A DNA stretch of 64,000 nucleotides, from the NCBI RefSeq assembly GCF_000165425.1, contig NW_001798962.1:239663-303662 (forward strand). Reading direction: 5' to 3'. This document shows positions 46,930 to 58,400 of this stretch, piece by piece (position 1 is the stretch's first letter; each line of letters starts with the position of its first letter). Under the pieces are notes generated by a model. That model was not told where the DNA came from. It worked only from the letters and a program-made list of their open reading frames with translations, and did no database searches. Both the position numbers and the translations under genes were made by a program. The stretch comes from Paramecium tetraurelia. Taxonomy: Eukaryota > Ciliophora > Oligohymenophorea > Peniculida > Parameciidae.

Positions 46930-48011
46930 ATGAATTTGCTTTCACCACAAAACAAAAGTTTAATCCTATTCTTTCTATTTGCTGCAATTGCCGTTGTTGC
47001 TGGTTTGATATTAGCTATTATTGCAATCGCCTTCTTCCCCATTACAATAGTGTTATTTATAATTGTTAAGTATACTCCTGTAAGTAACATTCATATTATT
47101 AGGTGCGACACATTTTTACAAAGGTTTATCATAAAATATATGACTATTTGTTCTATTAGAGTGAAAAACCTAGAAAATTATTATGGGGGTTTATCTATGA
47201 CTTTATGTGCGCATATTTCCCATTGAATAAATGGAGGTCTTTGAATTATGGATATGCATTATTGAATGAAAATGGACGTATTCTCAACAATTTGGATGAA
47301 TAGTAAGAAGAAGAAAGGTTCTGTCTCTAATTATATCACATGGTGGCAACAAATTGTTTGAAATTAAAGGATCTTCAAGGAAAACGAGTATTAGAGGTTG
47401 GAAGCGGCAGAGGAGGAGGATTATATTATATTCATTCATCATTGAAACCTGAATCGTGTGTTGGTGTTGATTACTCCTAGAATTAAGTGGATTTTTGTAA
47501 GACCACCTATGGAATAAATCAAAAATTAAGCTTTCAATAAGGCGATGCTGAAAATTTAACAAGTTTAAAGATCTAAACATTTGATTTGATCATCAACGTT
47601 GAATCATCTCATTGTTATGGCAATTTCTAAAAGTTTGTTTAGGAAGTTACAGAATTACTAAGCACTGGAGGGCTATTTGTTATTACAGATTTCAGAGCAA
47701 TTTAAGATATTAAGTAATTTGAATAAGACCTCTAATCAACAGGATTGGTATAAGATATGACTATATTAATAGAAATTGGAAACTAAGGAAGACATTACTA
47801 TCAATGTCCTTTAAGCATTGAAATTGGATGAGAAGAGGAAACAATAATGGATGACGAGACATTGTGGAATAAGTATATCGCATTCATATTATTAATTATA
47901 GTCTTCAGAAGCTTCTTTAGTAAATTTAGTGGTGTTTAGAGTTCTCGTATATTTTAGGAATTAAGTGAAAGAAAAACACTTTACCTAATTTATGCCTTAA
48001 GAAAGGTTTGA
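46930..48011 (+). CDS. Membrane-anchored class I SAM-dependent methyltransferase
   Basis: Predicted 334 aa, introns 47080-47102, 47748-47772 and 47873-47901. One strong N-terminal membrane helix (LILFFLFAAIAVVAGLILAI and on), then an amphipathic linker and a Rossmann methyltransferase: LQGKRVLEVGSGRGGGL (motif I), SCVGVDYS (motif II acidic residue), QGDAENL, TFDLIINVESSHCYG (motif IV/post-II) and ELLSTGGLFVITDF. The motif order fits the UbiE/sterol/phosphoethanolamine-type small-molecule methyltransferases; the ESSHCY motif is typical of that group. Substrate unknown. The C-terminal splice is supported by the FSGV...S..I..EL pattern it restores. Confidence 0.85.
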
Positions 48012-48539
48012 ATATAATAAATCATTTAAATTAATTTCAATAAATTCAGTAATAATATTATCATTCAATTGCAGAGAACCTTATTTTATTCTGTTTCTAT
48101 ATTTTATAAATTTCTAGATTTGCATTATAAACTAATGTTTTATATAATTTCAATTTATAATATGATCAAGTCAAAAGAATTCTATTTATATAGATCATCA
48201 ATCAATTATACATTATTTCACTTTACGAATAATTCATTTAGATAACAATTATATTATATAAGGATTAATGCTTCTTTAGATTTGCAACCATAGATTCTGC
48301 TATGAAACTGCTATCTTTCATTGGAAATTTATATGAAATTAGATCTAATAGAGGGTTTTAATTATCTGTATATTTCTAAGAATAACTCATACTTTATTAA
48401 TAGATAAGATTTTGAAAATTTTAGATCGACAAATATATTGTAATAGAATTATATTTAAATAATCAAGAACTCAAATTCATTATCTTAGGACAGGAGTGAA
48501 CATTTATATTCATCATATATCATAAATAAAAATAAAATT
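48012..48539. other. Convergent AT-rich intergenic region
   Basis: Lies between the 3' ends of the methyltransferase (plus) and ANTH-like (minus) genes. No supported frame or structure. Confidence 0.6.
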
Positions 48540-49699
48540 TCACTATTATGTGAATTGATATCCAAAGTTATCCTGCACACTTACTTCAAACGGATCTTCA
48601 CAAGTGGAGAGTCTCTTTAGATAACCAAGGGTTGTATTTGAAAAATATTATTATTGGCAGTTATTTTGAGGTGTTAATGTTAAATTCCTTCTTCTTGCTT
48701 GCTGTTATAATTTGTGTCTAGTTGTAGATATTTTAACAATTTGGTTGTATTTGTGGATTTCATCCAATTTTTTTTCATTTATTTCTTTCCAATAAGGTTC
48801 TTTAATGTGCTTTTCAATTTTATGGTAATAATGCAATTGATAAAATTCTTTTATAGAATTCTAAACCTTCTATATGTCTGGAAGTAATTAGTAAATTTAA
48901 AAGAAGACTGAGGTTTAGAGGGATGAATATTCCAACTCAAACTCTTTAATTAATCTAAGCTTAAATTTAAAATTACTTTTCTAGAAAGAGGTATAATGCA
49001 ATGACATCATTCCATAAAAGTAACAATAACTCATAAATTATATCTTCCTTGTTCTATGCCAAAATATCTTTAAATAGTGGGGTTTGGCAAAATACAAAAT
49101 TTAATAAGTTTATCGCTTTATAATACATATTTTAAAATTCTTCAAATTCTAAGTTTAGATGAATATTAATACATTTGATAGTGTATGATCTCTAATTTTT
49201 GACCATCTTAATCAGAGCAATGCTATTAGCAAATCTTTGCAATACTTGAAAATAAAAAACTACAAATTTATCTTCAATCGAATAAGAATCATCTACGAAC
49301 CCATCCCAATCACTGACATACTCTGCAAATATGGCACCATGTATCAAATCATCTAACAATACATGACATGCAGCCAAAATCTTTAATTTTACTCTATACG
49401 AGGGCTTAATTGGAAGTGCATTTATAAACTTCTTAAATATAGTTCTTATTGAGATTGGAGTTTACTACTCTTGGAATCCTTTCATTAAGAATTTCAGATC
49501 AGTCACATTCAACTAAACTGCATTATTGAGTATGGAACTCTACTAGAGATGTCTTTCAAAGTCAGATTTAAATATATTAATCATTTCACTATTGTTTTCA
49601 TAAAATTTTATGAATTTTATTAGCTAATCCACACCCCAAAACAGAAATAGAATGAATAATAATTTTATCCTTCAAATCAACCTCAAAAACAATAACCAT
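48540..49699 (-). CDS. ANTH/AP180-like endocytic adaptor
   Basis: Predicted 372 aa, two introns (49624-49642, only 19 nt; 48955-48976). The middle, ISIRTIFKKFINALPIKPSYRV then KLKILAACHVLLDDLIHG, FAEYVSDWDG and VVFYFQVLQRFANSIALI, follows the stacked-helix pattern of the ANTH domain (R..K.L.L.H.LL..G...F), including the stretch that lines up with the third and fourth helices of CALM/AP180. The C-terminal part is helical, ending DPFEVSVQDNFGYQF, where adaptor-type short motifs might sit. The N-terminal PIP2-binding KKK-H site typical of AP180 is not obvious. Confidence 0.55.
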
Positions 49700-49734
49700 A
49701 CTAACCCTTGGAGCAAATTAATAACTAATACAAA

Positions 49735-50741
49735 TCATTAATATATGTTTTAATAATATTATTCCTATTTTTTATCTCCATAACTCCATTTGAATTGAGA
49801 TTAATTAGCGAAATTAGATCCACTGAATTTCTCATCATAAATGGAATGAAATTGTTTGGTCTCCTTAATTGGTATAGTTTGTTATGCAATTTTTTGATTC
49901 GATACAATTTTCTACTTAGGCATTTGAGGAACTTAACTATTGTCTCTAATCTTTTTCGATAAGAATTCTAATTCCTCATTCAAATTTGCCTAATAAATGT
50001 CAACGTATTCTGTAAAGGCTTAGCTAATTTTCTAGAGCTTCTCTTCATGAACAAACACATCAAACGCATTAGATAAATACATCTTGAGAGCATCATCAAC
50101 TTCCAATGTTAGCTATTCAAAATCGTGATGCTACTCGTCACTCATTACCATCAAACAACCTCTTATATATTTTGGTTAGAGTAACATCTTTTCCTTTTAA
50201 TCTAAGCTAAGAATTATCTAATTGAGTTTATGGTGAAGATCTTTTTTCTCCCCTGGATGAGATTACTAATAATCAAAAATTTTGAAATTACTTTTTGCAA
50301 ATGAATTTTCTATTTAACTTACTCTTCTAATTAAACACAATATTAATTGACTGCTGCCATTAGAGTTGATTTGACTTTTTGTAATTTATTTTGTATTTAT
50401 TTCATCAATTCCGGCGATTCACCCACATTAAAATGATGCAAAATTGCTCTCTCTCTTTTCAAATTAGAATATATATTTATACTCTTCAAATTTAGTTTTC
50501 ATTTCATGAACATTATTCAGAAGCTGTTATCTTACATTATCAACTGTATCTAATTGTGCTTGTGTACCATTTTAATTATGTTATTGCACGTGTAATTTAC
50601 AACAATCTTTGCATAAGGGCTATTCAATTTCTGATAGAATATATTTAAAACCTGTCTGCACTCCAATGACATACAAAAAAGGACTATGTCATTCGATGGA
50701 TGTTTGTAGCATTTTTCAAATTAGGAAGGTGCAACAGACAT
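49735..50741 (-). CDS. B-box zinc-finger coiled-coil protein
   Basis: Predicted 306 aa, introns 50620-50651 (32 nt), 50455-50482 and 50266-50291. N-terminus: CYKHPSNDIVLFCMSLECRQ joined by the first intron to PLCKDCCKLHVQQH, a complete B-box (C..H...FC...C...LC..CC..H....H). A coiled coil follows (QLDTVDNVRQQLLNNVHEMK, HLQKQSHPGEKK), and a C-terminal segment ending EKFSGSNFANQSQFKW. No RING precedes the B-box, so it is not a TRIM ligase; such stand-alone B-box/coil proteins are frequent in ciliates, role unknown. The B-box is restored only by splicing. Confidence 0.78.
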
Positions 50742-50810
50742 TAAGTTTATTAATTAATTGATATATATTAATTATATAGATCTAAATAATTTAGTAATAT
50801 GTAATCATTT

Positions 50811-51497
50811 TCACTTTATACTTGAAATACTCGAAACGATAGGTATGCTTACCATGCTTTTTTGTTATTATTTTACTTCCTTTACTTGTATCATTGGAAA
50901 CCTCTTAGCACTAAAATAAATTAGAATAATAAAATACTGTGTAATTTGGAACGACTTTTCCTCGGTGGTTTGCAATTGTTAGATTAAATTGTCATATATC
51001 TTCTTCGTCATCCCTTTTGGACCAACCACGGTTTAGTTTAGATTATTTGATTATGAATTGAAATTTTCCAGTTTAATTTTTAAATCATTGCTTAATTCAA
51101 TCAATTTTGATGCTGATGCTTCAATAGAACTAGTTTATTTATTTTAGATCTCTTTATTTAGCCTTCCTAATCTCTTATTTTCCTTAATCAGAAATTGTAA
51201 CTTCTGCTCGTATTAAGATTTCATAGAGTCAAGTTCCAATTAGAGCTAGTCCCTTTGCATCTACTACTCAAAATGCACGAATGCTTATTCCTGTAATAAT
51301 TAATTATCCTTTTTTAATTGAATTATCTCAAATTGCAGCAACTCCAACTTTTGTTCAATTGATTGCACATAATTTATCTGAACTGCTGCATTTTGTAATT
51401 GTCGTTATAAACCATAGACAAGAAGCGAAAGTCTTTGGTTTTCTTCTGTTAACTTTTTGTTTAGATCATGGAGGTTGTCTTTGTTTATGTGATCCAT
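50811..51497 (-). CDS. Coiled-coil protein, about 219 aa
   Basis: One 27-nt intron (50911-50937). MDHINKDNLHDLNKKLTEEN begins an almost continuous Gln/Leu-rich coiled coil (QQMQRDQLQLELDSMKS, EQKLQFLIKENKRLGRLNKE) to about residue 130, then a less regular end containing PKGMTKKIYDNLIQQL. The 3' end is uncertain: a second candidate intron (GTAAAG...AAAAAG) would extend the protein toward the neighbouring B-box gene. Function unknown. Confidence 0.6.
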
Positions 51498-51583
51498 AAA
51501 TTATTAATGATTAAAATAAGTAATTAATACTTCGTACATAATACTTAATTTGCTACATGATTAAGTTCTGTTATTAATTATAA
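51498..51583. promoter_or_regulatory. 86-bp divergent promoter region
   Basis: The whole space between the divergent start codons of the coiled-coil gene (minus) and the 500-aa gene (plus). It is very AT-rich; no motif was singled out. Confidence 0.55.
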
Positions 51584-53183
51584 ATGTTTTTTCAAACTAA
51601 AGAAAAAACATCTCGTTCTGTTTCACCCGCAAATCGTTCAGATTTGGTAACCATAATACCGAGGTCTCAAAGTCCAACCATAACGAAAGAACAATTATAA
51701 GTATAAATTTGTATAATTAAGAACACCAAATTTTACAATCGTTTCTATAGATAGGAACAACGTTATCAACTTTTATAAGATTAGGTTTACAGATATTTAT
51801 AATGCATAGATTAATGCAGAGATCAAGGCATTATCAAACAAGAAGAAGATTACTGAAAATTCCTATGCAATTATTGCCAATTAATTACAATAACGAATTT
51901 CGGATTCATTATCTAGATTCAAAAGCGAAAGACTTGATTTTGCATAAATTGGGGCAGCATTCACTGATTTAAAAATATTCCAAGAAATTATCTTTGATAG
52001 CAATTGCGAATGTAATTTTATATTTGTAATATAGTAATAAATAGCGATTAACCTCTTAATCTGAGAGGTAAACAGGAGGTATTTTTTAATCTCTATATAT
52101 TTAGATGTTGATGCATGAAATGTTGTGGAATCTAGTATCGCAAGATGGTGAACATGAATAAGTTGAAACCTAAATGGTATTATGTGTATTTAGAATCTTG
52201 ATGGACCCAGTCAAATTGACAGTCGAAGAAACAGCTTAATTAGTTTTAGACTTCCTAAACTACGAAGTCACCAATTACAATTAAAAATTTGATCAAGCAA
52301 AGAGATTAGTCATTCAATTTAGAGCTCTTACATAAAATTAGATTTTCTCCGCTTACCCAGATAAAAAAAAAGAAATTGAGGATGTCAAGGAGAAACATGC
52401 TCCATCAATAAATTAGAAATCTTAAATTTTAGCTTATCAAAACAGACAAAAATACATGGATAAATAATTAAGTACGCAAAGTTAAAGCTGCATCGATGTT
52501 CTCTTGAAAAAGAAGTAAGAATTCAATAGAGAAATATAAAAATAATAGCTCTAAAAATAAGAAGAGAAGATGAAGGAATGCACATTCCAGCCTAAGATTA
52601 ATTAAAATTACTCATAAAATTCTACAATTGATGTGGTGAGTAGATTATATACTTAAGAATCAATTCATTAGAAAAGATTGTATTAAGAAGAAAATGTAAG
52701 AAAAACTTAGGAATAAAAAGAATTAGTAGAGTTGAATTAATGCACATTCACTCCTCTAATTAATGATGGCATTCCTATATCAACAACAAATGCAAGCACT
52801 CCAAAGGACTATGACAAAATGGTAGATAGAATGAGAAAGGCCAATAATAGAGCAAGAGAACAGAAAGAGAAATTAAATCAGTATGAAATCAAATTATATT
52901 TAGTGTATCCACTGGAGAATAATTAGAAAAACTTAGAAATTCTCCATTCAATCCCCCATAAATGGTAAATCGACCAAAATTAAAAAAAAAACCAATTGTT
53001 ATTATGGATGTGAATATCTGCCCAGGAAAATAAGGAAGATTAGCTCTGTATGAAGATTAAGACCCTCAAGATGTCGTCAAGAACTTTTCAAAATTATTCA
53101 ATCTGAATACAGAAATGTCAGACATATTACTAAATGTTTTGGAACAAGAGAGATAAAAGATGATGAAAAAACAATGCTCTTGA
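51584..53183 (+). CDS. Conserved-looking ciliate protein, about 500 aa, function unknown
   Basis: Introns 51785-51809, 52012-52034, 52079-52104 and 52881-52903 are required; 51701-51721 is an optional in-frame unit. Ser-rich start (TSRSVSPANRS); a middle helical domain (LMHEMLWNLVSQDGEHEQVE, LMDPVKLTVEETAQLVLDFL) that looks like paired EF-hand-like helices without calcium loops; two CTF(Q/T)P phrases (KECTFQPKINQN and NQCTFTPLIND) spaced about 60 residues apart; and a C-terminal IVIMDVNICPGKQGRLALYEDQ block with a helix after it. These phrases recur in cilium- and cortex-linked protist proteins, but no function can be assigned. Confidence 0.75.
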
Positions 53184-53233
53184 GAAATGAGAGTCATAAA
53201 TATATATTCTTTTTAATATTATTTTAAATAAAG

Positions 53234-54083
53234 TCAAAAATTACTCTTTCTCATTATATAAACCATATAAATGTGTTGCCTATCTTTTAATAATTATAAC
53301 CTTTATTCATAAGGTTATATTCTCTTCCCAATAAATGTAGAAACTAAAGATTTATGGTATTAATTACTCCAATTCCCTTAAATTTACTAATGTTATTTAA
53401 TATGTGCTATTTGCAGTTGCATCGCTTAGGCCAATCCAACTGTGAAATCCTATTTTTCGATCATGCTTAATCCTTCAATGTTAAGATACTCTTCTAATTG
53501 TGAAAGATTTTATTTAGTGTCAAAATTAGAGATAATTAAATACCCTTCTTCCTTTAATAAATTTATAGCTGATTCCAAATAACTAAATATGTTTTAATTA
53601 CAACCTTTTCATATTGATATTTTTAAAAGCAGGTTTGTTATTAAGTTCAATTCCAATAATCATATCAACTTGACTTGGTAGATACAGTGATTTGATTTCA
53701 TTTGGAGAAATGTTCTCAAATTTTAAATTAATCTAATGATTAAAGACCTTTTGATTGTTTAATATTTAACTTTATGATGAATCAATTCCTAAGCATCTTT
53801 GAGGACCGTAAGTTTCTGCAATGTAAGATAGACCAGTAGCATAGCCACATTCGATTTCTAAAATTACTTAATCTTTTAAAGTTTTGTTTTTCCAAAATTA
53901 AGTTATAGCATATTAAGGTAACTACGTTTTAAATTTATCCAATTCCTAATCTATTTTTAATTTCGTTGTCTCATTCAGGATGGAATTTCTTAATATATCA
54001 TATTTAGTACTAAAACATAATAACTATCTGATCATAAATTGGAATTGTTACTAATTTATCATTAATATTTCGAACAAAGCCAT
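53234..54083 (-). CDS. Class I SAM methyltransferase-like protein with altered motif I
   Basis: Predicted 275 aa, one 22-nt intron (53583-53604). Fold landmarks: LKDQVILEIECGYATGLSYIA at the motif I place, RCLGIDSS, NNKPAFKNINMK|SYLESAINLLKEEGYLIISNFD and a C-terminal tail with FTVGLAQAMQLQIAHI. Methyltransferases normally have (E/D)xGxGxG; here the glycines are reduced to ECGYATG, so SAM binding may be weak or lost. The general plan resembles the methyltransferase at 46930-48011 but without its membrane helix. Confidence 0.6.
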
Positions 54084-55435
54084 CAATTCTGATCCATATA
54101 TAAAAAGGAACAATGTAATTTGCATAAATTTAAACTAAATCTTTCTAAAATGGTTATCATATAAATTACCCAGATTCTGTTTGTTTTTATGATACTTATG
54201 ACATATTAAAAAAATGGAGCGAGAAATTAAATCAAGATCTATATCAATCTCAAATTCAGTAGATAGTTCAAGTTAACTTCTATTAATCTCTTCATTTTAA
54301 TAACAGGAGGTAAAATCAATCGAGATTCCTTGATCATTCGTAATAATCCAAACAGTGGCTATTATTCATATGAGATCAATTACTTCATTAAGCATATATT
54401 GACATGCAAATAAAAGTGAGGAATTGAAGGTATTGAACATAAAGGTGCATGCAGATTAATATTACTTTTTTAAATGTTATTTGATCTACAATGTGAATCA
54501 CAATACTTGAAATTTATAATTCCAACATAACACAATAGAAATAGGTAATGTTATTGGTAGAAAGACTATATACATCAATAATAAGCTAGGAATGCAAAAC
54601 ATGGCAAATAATTTGATCAGAATATGTATTTTAAGGTTTCCTACCAAATTAATAAGAGTTTCCATAATTTATTAATAATAATTGACATAAATATAATCTG
54701 ATCATTCTATTTTTGTAAATAAATTATTAAGTGTTTGATCACCCACAAATATTTATTTTAGGTTTAGTATTAGATAAATTATAATCTATTTTAACAGTAT
54801 TGTGGATATTATATTTTATTTCACCTCAGATTAGGTGCTTGTTGGCCATAATGTTCTACTAAAGAAATTCATTAAATTGAACATAATAGACTCTTTTATA
54901 GAATAACATAATTAATAACAATGTGAATTAGTCATAAAAACATTCAAATAATTTTGATCTTATTCCATTTTTTATGAAATCAAAATGTATCATTTTAGAC
55001 AAATAAGCAGAAATCTATAAAATCATAAAAAAATAATAAATTATTAATGAAACAATAAAAATGAGAATTCAAGCATAAAGTTTTAGAATACTTTTTGATG
55101 ATCATAATTAAATTTTAAATGCATTTCTAAATATTATAAAAAAAAATAATAAATTTATGTGTTTCTTTATCATTGTTTTGGGGCACTTGCTAGTTTTAAG
55201 TTAAATAATTTAAAACATAAGGCATAAACTAATCTCAATGCCAAAAAAAGGACTTTATAAACAAATATTGTGAAAAGAATAATATAAGAGGTAAAATAAT
55301 GGAAACTAATTTCTATCATTCATCCTGAATATCTTTATTTTAGTCATTTTTCAAAGCTGCTCTGGTATTATGGTTAGTATCAAAGGTCTACTATATTTAA
55401 TGGAGTTATTGACTTCTTCTATAATGTTTTATAAG
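54084..55435. other. Long AT-rich region without a supported gene
   Basis: About 54140-54400 has overlapping open plus-strand frames (one reads PDSVCFYDTYDILKKWSEKL), but no start, splice or family could be fixed. The rest, 54420-55430, is rich in A/T runs and has no convincing frame. It includes the 3' flank of the giant minus-strand gene. Confidence 0.5.
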
Positions 55436-58400
55436 TCAAATTAATTACATCTTATCAAATGCATATGAATTTGTCATGTTCTTTGAGAAATTCAAAGAAT
55501 ACGCCAAATGAGGATTTCTGATCAATTATTGCCCTTCTCTAATCAAGCTTGGACTTCTTAGACTTAAATGATTAGTATTAAGATTCGAGTCCAAGTTTCT
55601 CTCAATAGAAACATGGTGGCCTTACGATTTTTTTATAAGTATCATTTCCTTAGCTAATGGGATCAAAAATCCTCTCAATTTCAAATAATATTTTCTAACT
55701 CGAATTCGCTACTAATTTCGATCTGTTAGAACTCTTCTTAAAAATGCTATTTTTTAAAACGATGGGAATAGTTTTCTAATAGCCTATCTTATTATATCAA
55801 GTTTATCCTAATAATCAGTTGTTTTTTCTCTAAAGTATTCCACTACTATTTTGGATATTAATAAATAGGCGACATGAATGTTAAGTACTATTATTATGAT
55901 TTAATACGGAATTTAAATTTCAATGGAATTTTATTATTATGAAATATAGATACCAATTGCTAAAACAATAGATGCTAGACATACATTCGTAGAATAACAA
56001 TCTAATTGATTCAACAAACTTTACTTGTAAGGTTTATACTTTTTATTTAATTCTAAATATAATCCAGTAATTAGTAAAACAATAGTGGCTTTAATAATTA
56101 TTCTATCTTCGTAATAAGTTAAGAAAATGATCATCAATTCTTTTTGAGCGATTTTGATCACCTCCCAAAAATAAGCAGATTTCGTATATTCATTATACAA
56201 ATAACCCCATTAAAGTCTAACCTTCTTTTAGTCAAGTTTTTCAGAATTACGATGAAGCCCTAAGAAAAAGTAAATGGGAACAAAAATTGCAAAAATGAAA
56301 AGTAACGGAAAGCAAAGTCTAAGCATCCATTACTCGTGTTAAGATGAGTCGTATCTCTATGAAACATTTGATTAGATCCATTTATATCCTGAAATCTCTC
56401 TATAGGAGATTAATTACACGAACCCTCCAATCACACTTGGTTGTAAATAGATGTACATGTAAATAAAAGTAGTAGTAATAACACAGACATTAAAAGAAAT
56501 ACGCTTCTTGAGAATTAAAAATAAATAACCTTGAAGAAAAACAGAGATATAAATTAATGGCAAAATTATTTACCAAATCATTCTAGCATATTAAATTTCT
56601 ATATGAAAAGCATATGATAGGAAGCAATCTAAAGAATAGGTCATTGCTTAAATTGGAGATCCCATTGCATTTACAGTACCTTCAAGTGCAATCGGGAGTT
56701 TTAATTAAAATGTAACTATTGATGAAATTATTTATAAATAATTGGTAAGCATCTTAATTAGAATTGCTGATTAATTTATTCTCTAGTTAACTGCTAATCC
56801 CATTTTTTTAAAGCAGAAATTTCTAACAAATTCTTGGATAGCTTTGATTGTACTTTGAACTGAAATCAAAATAGAGATCAAAGTCCTAATTTAACAATAT
56901 AAAATACCAAATACTAACTGATGTAATAATTATTACATTTCTATTATTTTCTGCGCAAAGTCCACATGAGTATTTCGAACTAATAGAATATTGTCCACCA
57001 CCTCGAATATTATATAAATCACATTATTCGCATAATGCTCCAATGTGTCCTTTAAAACAGGATTCATCACCCTCTAGCCAACCACCTAAACAATTTTCAG
57101 GTAAGTTCAAACAATAACTTACTAAATTACTTTAAAAATAAGGTCTCCAATAACCAAATTTTAAGTTTAGTAGAGCTGATTTGACACTTATTGTCGAAAT
57201 CTCATCTTTAAGTTCACATTTCTAGGAATTAAGAGTTGTTGAAAACAATCCTTAATTATTATCACATGGAATACAAGAATAATCCGTATAATTTTTGATT
57301 TCTCCAAATTAACAAGGTAAGGTTTTAATGTTGATCCTTAATTTATAATTTTAATGCGTGCTTAATAAATTATATGGGTATTTTTAATTATAATTAGCAA
57401 CTACAACAGAATTGCATATAAATTACAATTGTAATACTATGTGAGGCGGCAATTCATTATCAAAATAAACAATTAAATCATCAAGATTATAATCTTCTGT
57501 CTATATATTAAAATATACACTATCCAAGTTTGTAAAGTTGTTACTAAAAGGAATTTATTCATATTAATATTCTGATAGATTAATTCTTCTGCTATCGATA
57601 TTGCAATATGAGTTTTTAAGATTTTTAATTATGCTATTATCCTTGCCCAAAGCTAAAACACGAAATTTTTAATTCAAACTAGTGTAAGTACGATTCGATT
57701 TAGAGAAATATTCATAGAGGGAAATCTATTGACCACTAGGCAAATGGAGATACTAATATTAGTCCGAAGCATTTTATTAAGTAATAACCTGTTGTATCAA
57801 AAGATCTTCACTTTTAATAATAGATTTTGTGCTTAATTTTGTATTTTCATCTTATAAAGTAACTGTCAATTTTTGGGGCGATGATATGATATTCTCTCCA
57901 AAAAACTAAGCTTAATTGTTATTCACAATAGTATTTAGATGAAAATAATCTATATCTTATTAATCAAATAGATAAATTCCTCCTCCTATAAAAGCAGAAT
58001 TAAAAGATATTACACTACTTGTAATCAAGATGTCTTGCTTCATTTTTACAAATATGGCACCTCCTGTTTCAGATGCTTTATTATATTAAAAAATTGAATT
58101 AGATATCAAAACTCTAACATTCTCTATAAATAAGCAGGTTCCATTTTGAGCAATGTTATATTGACAAACATAACTATCAATAAAGACTTCTAAATTCATT
58201 TCTTGAATATTGACTTCTGCTTGTGTTAGTAATCTACTACTATTTTATTTTTTAATCTAAAAACAACCAGACAGTCCGCATTAAGAATGAGTTACTTTGA
58301 GGTTAGAAATCTATTATTTTAATAATAAATCTTCGACTCTCAAGAATTATTAAAATATCAACCCGTTTTAACAGAACTTACAATTTATTGATGAAAAAAT

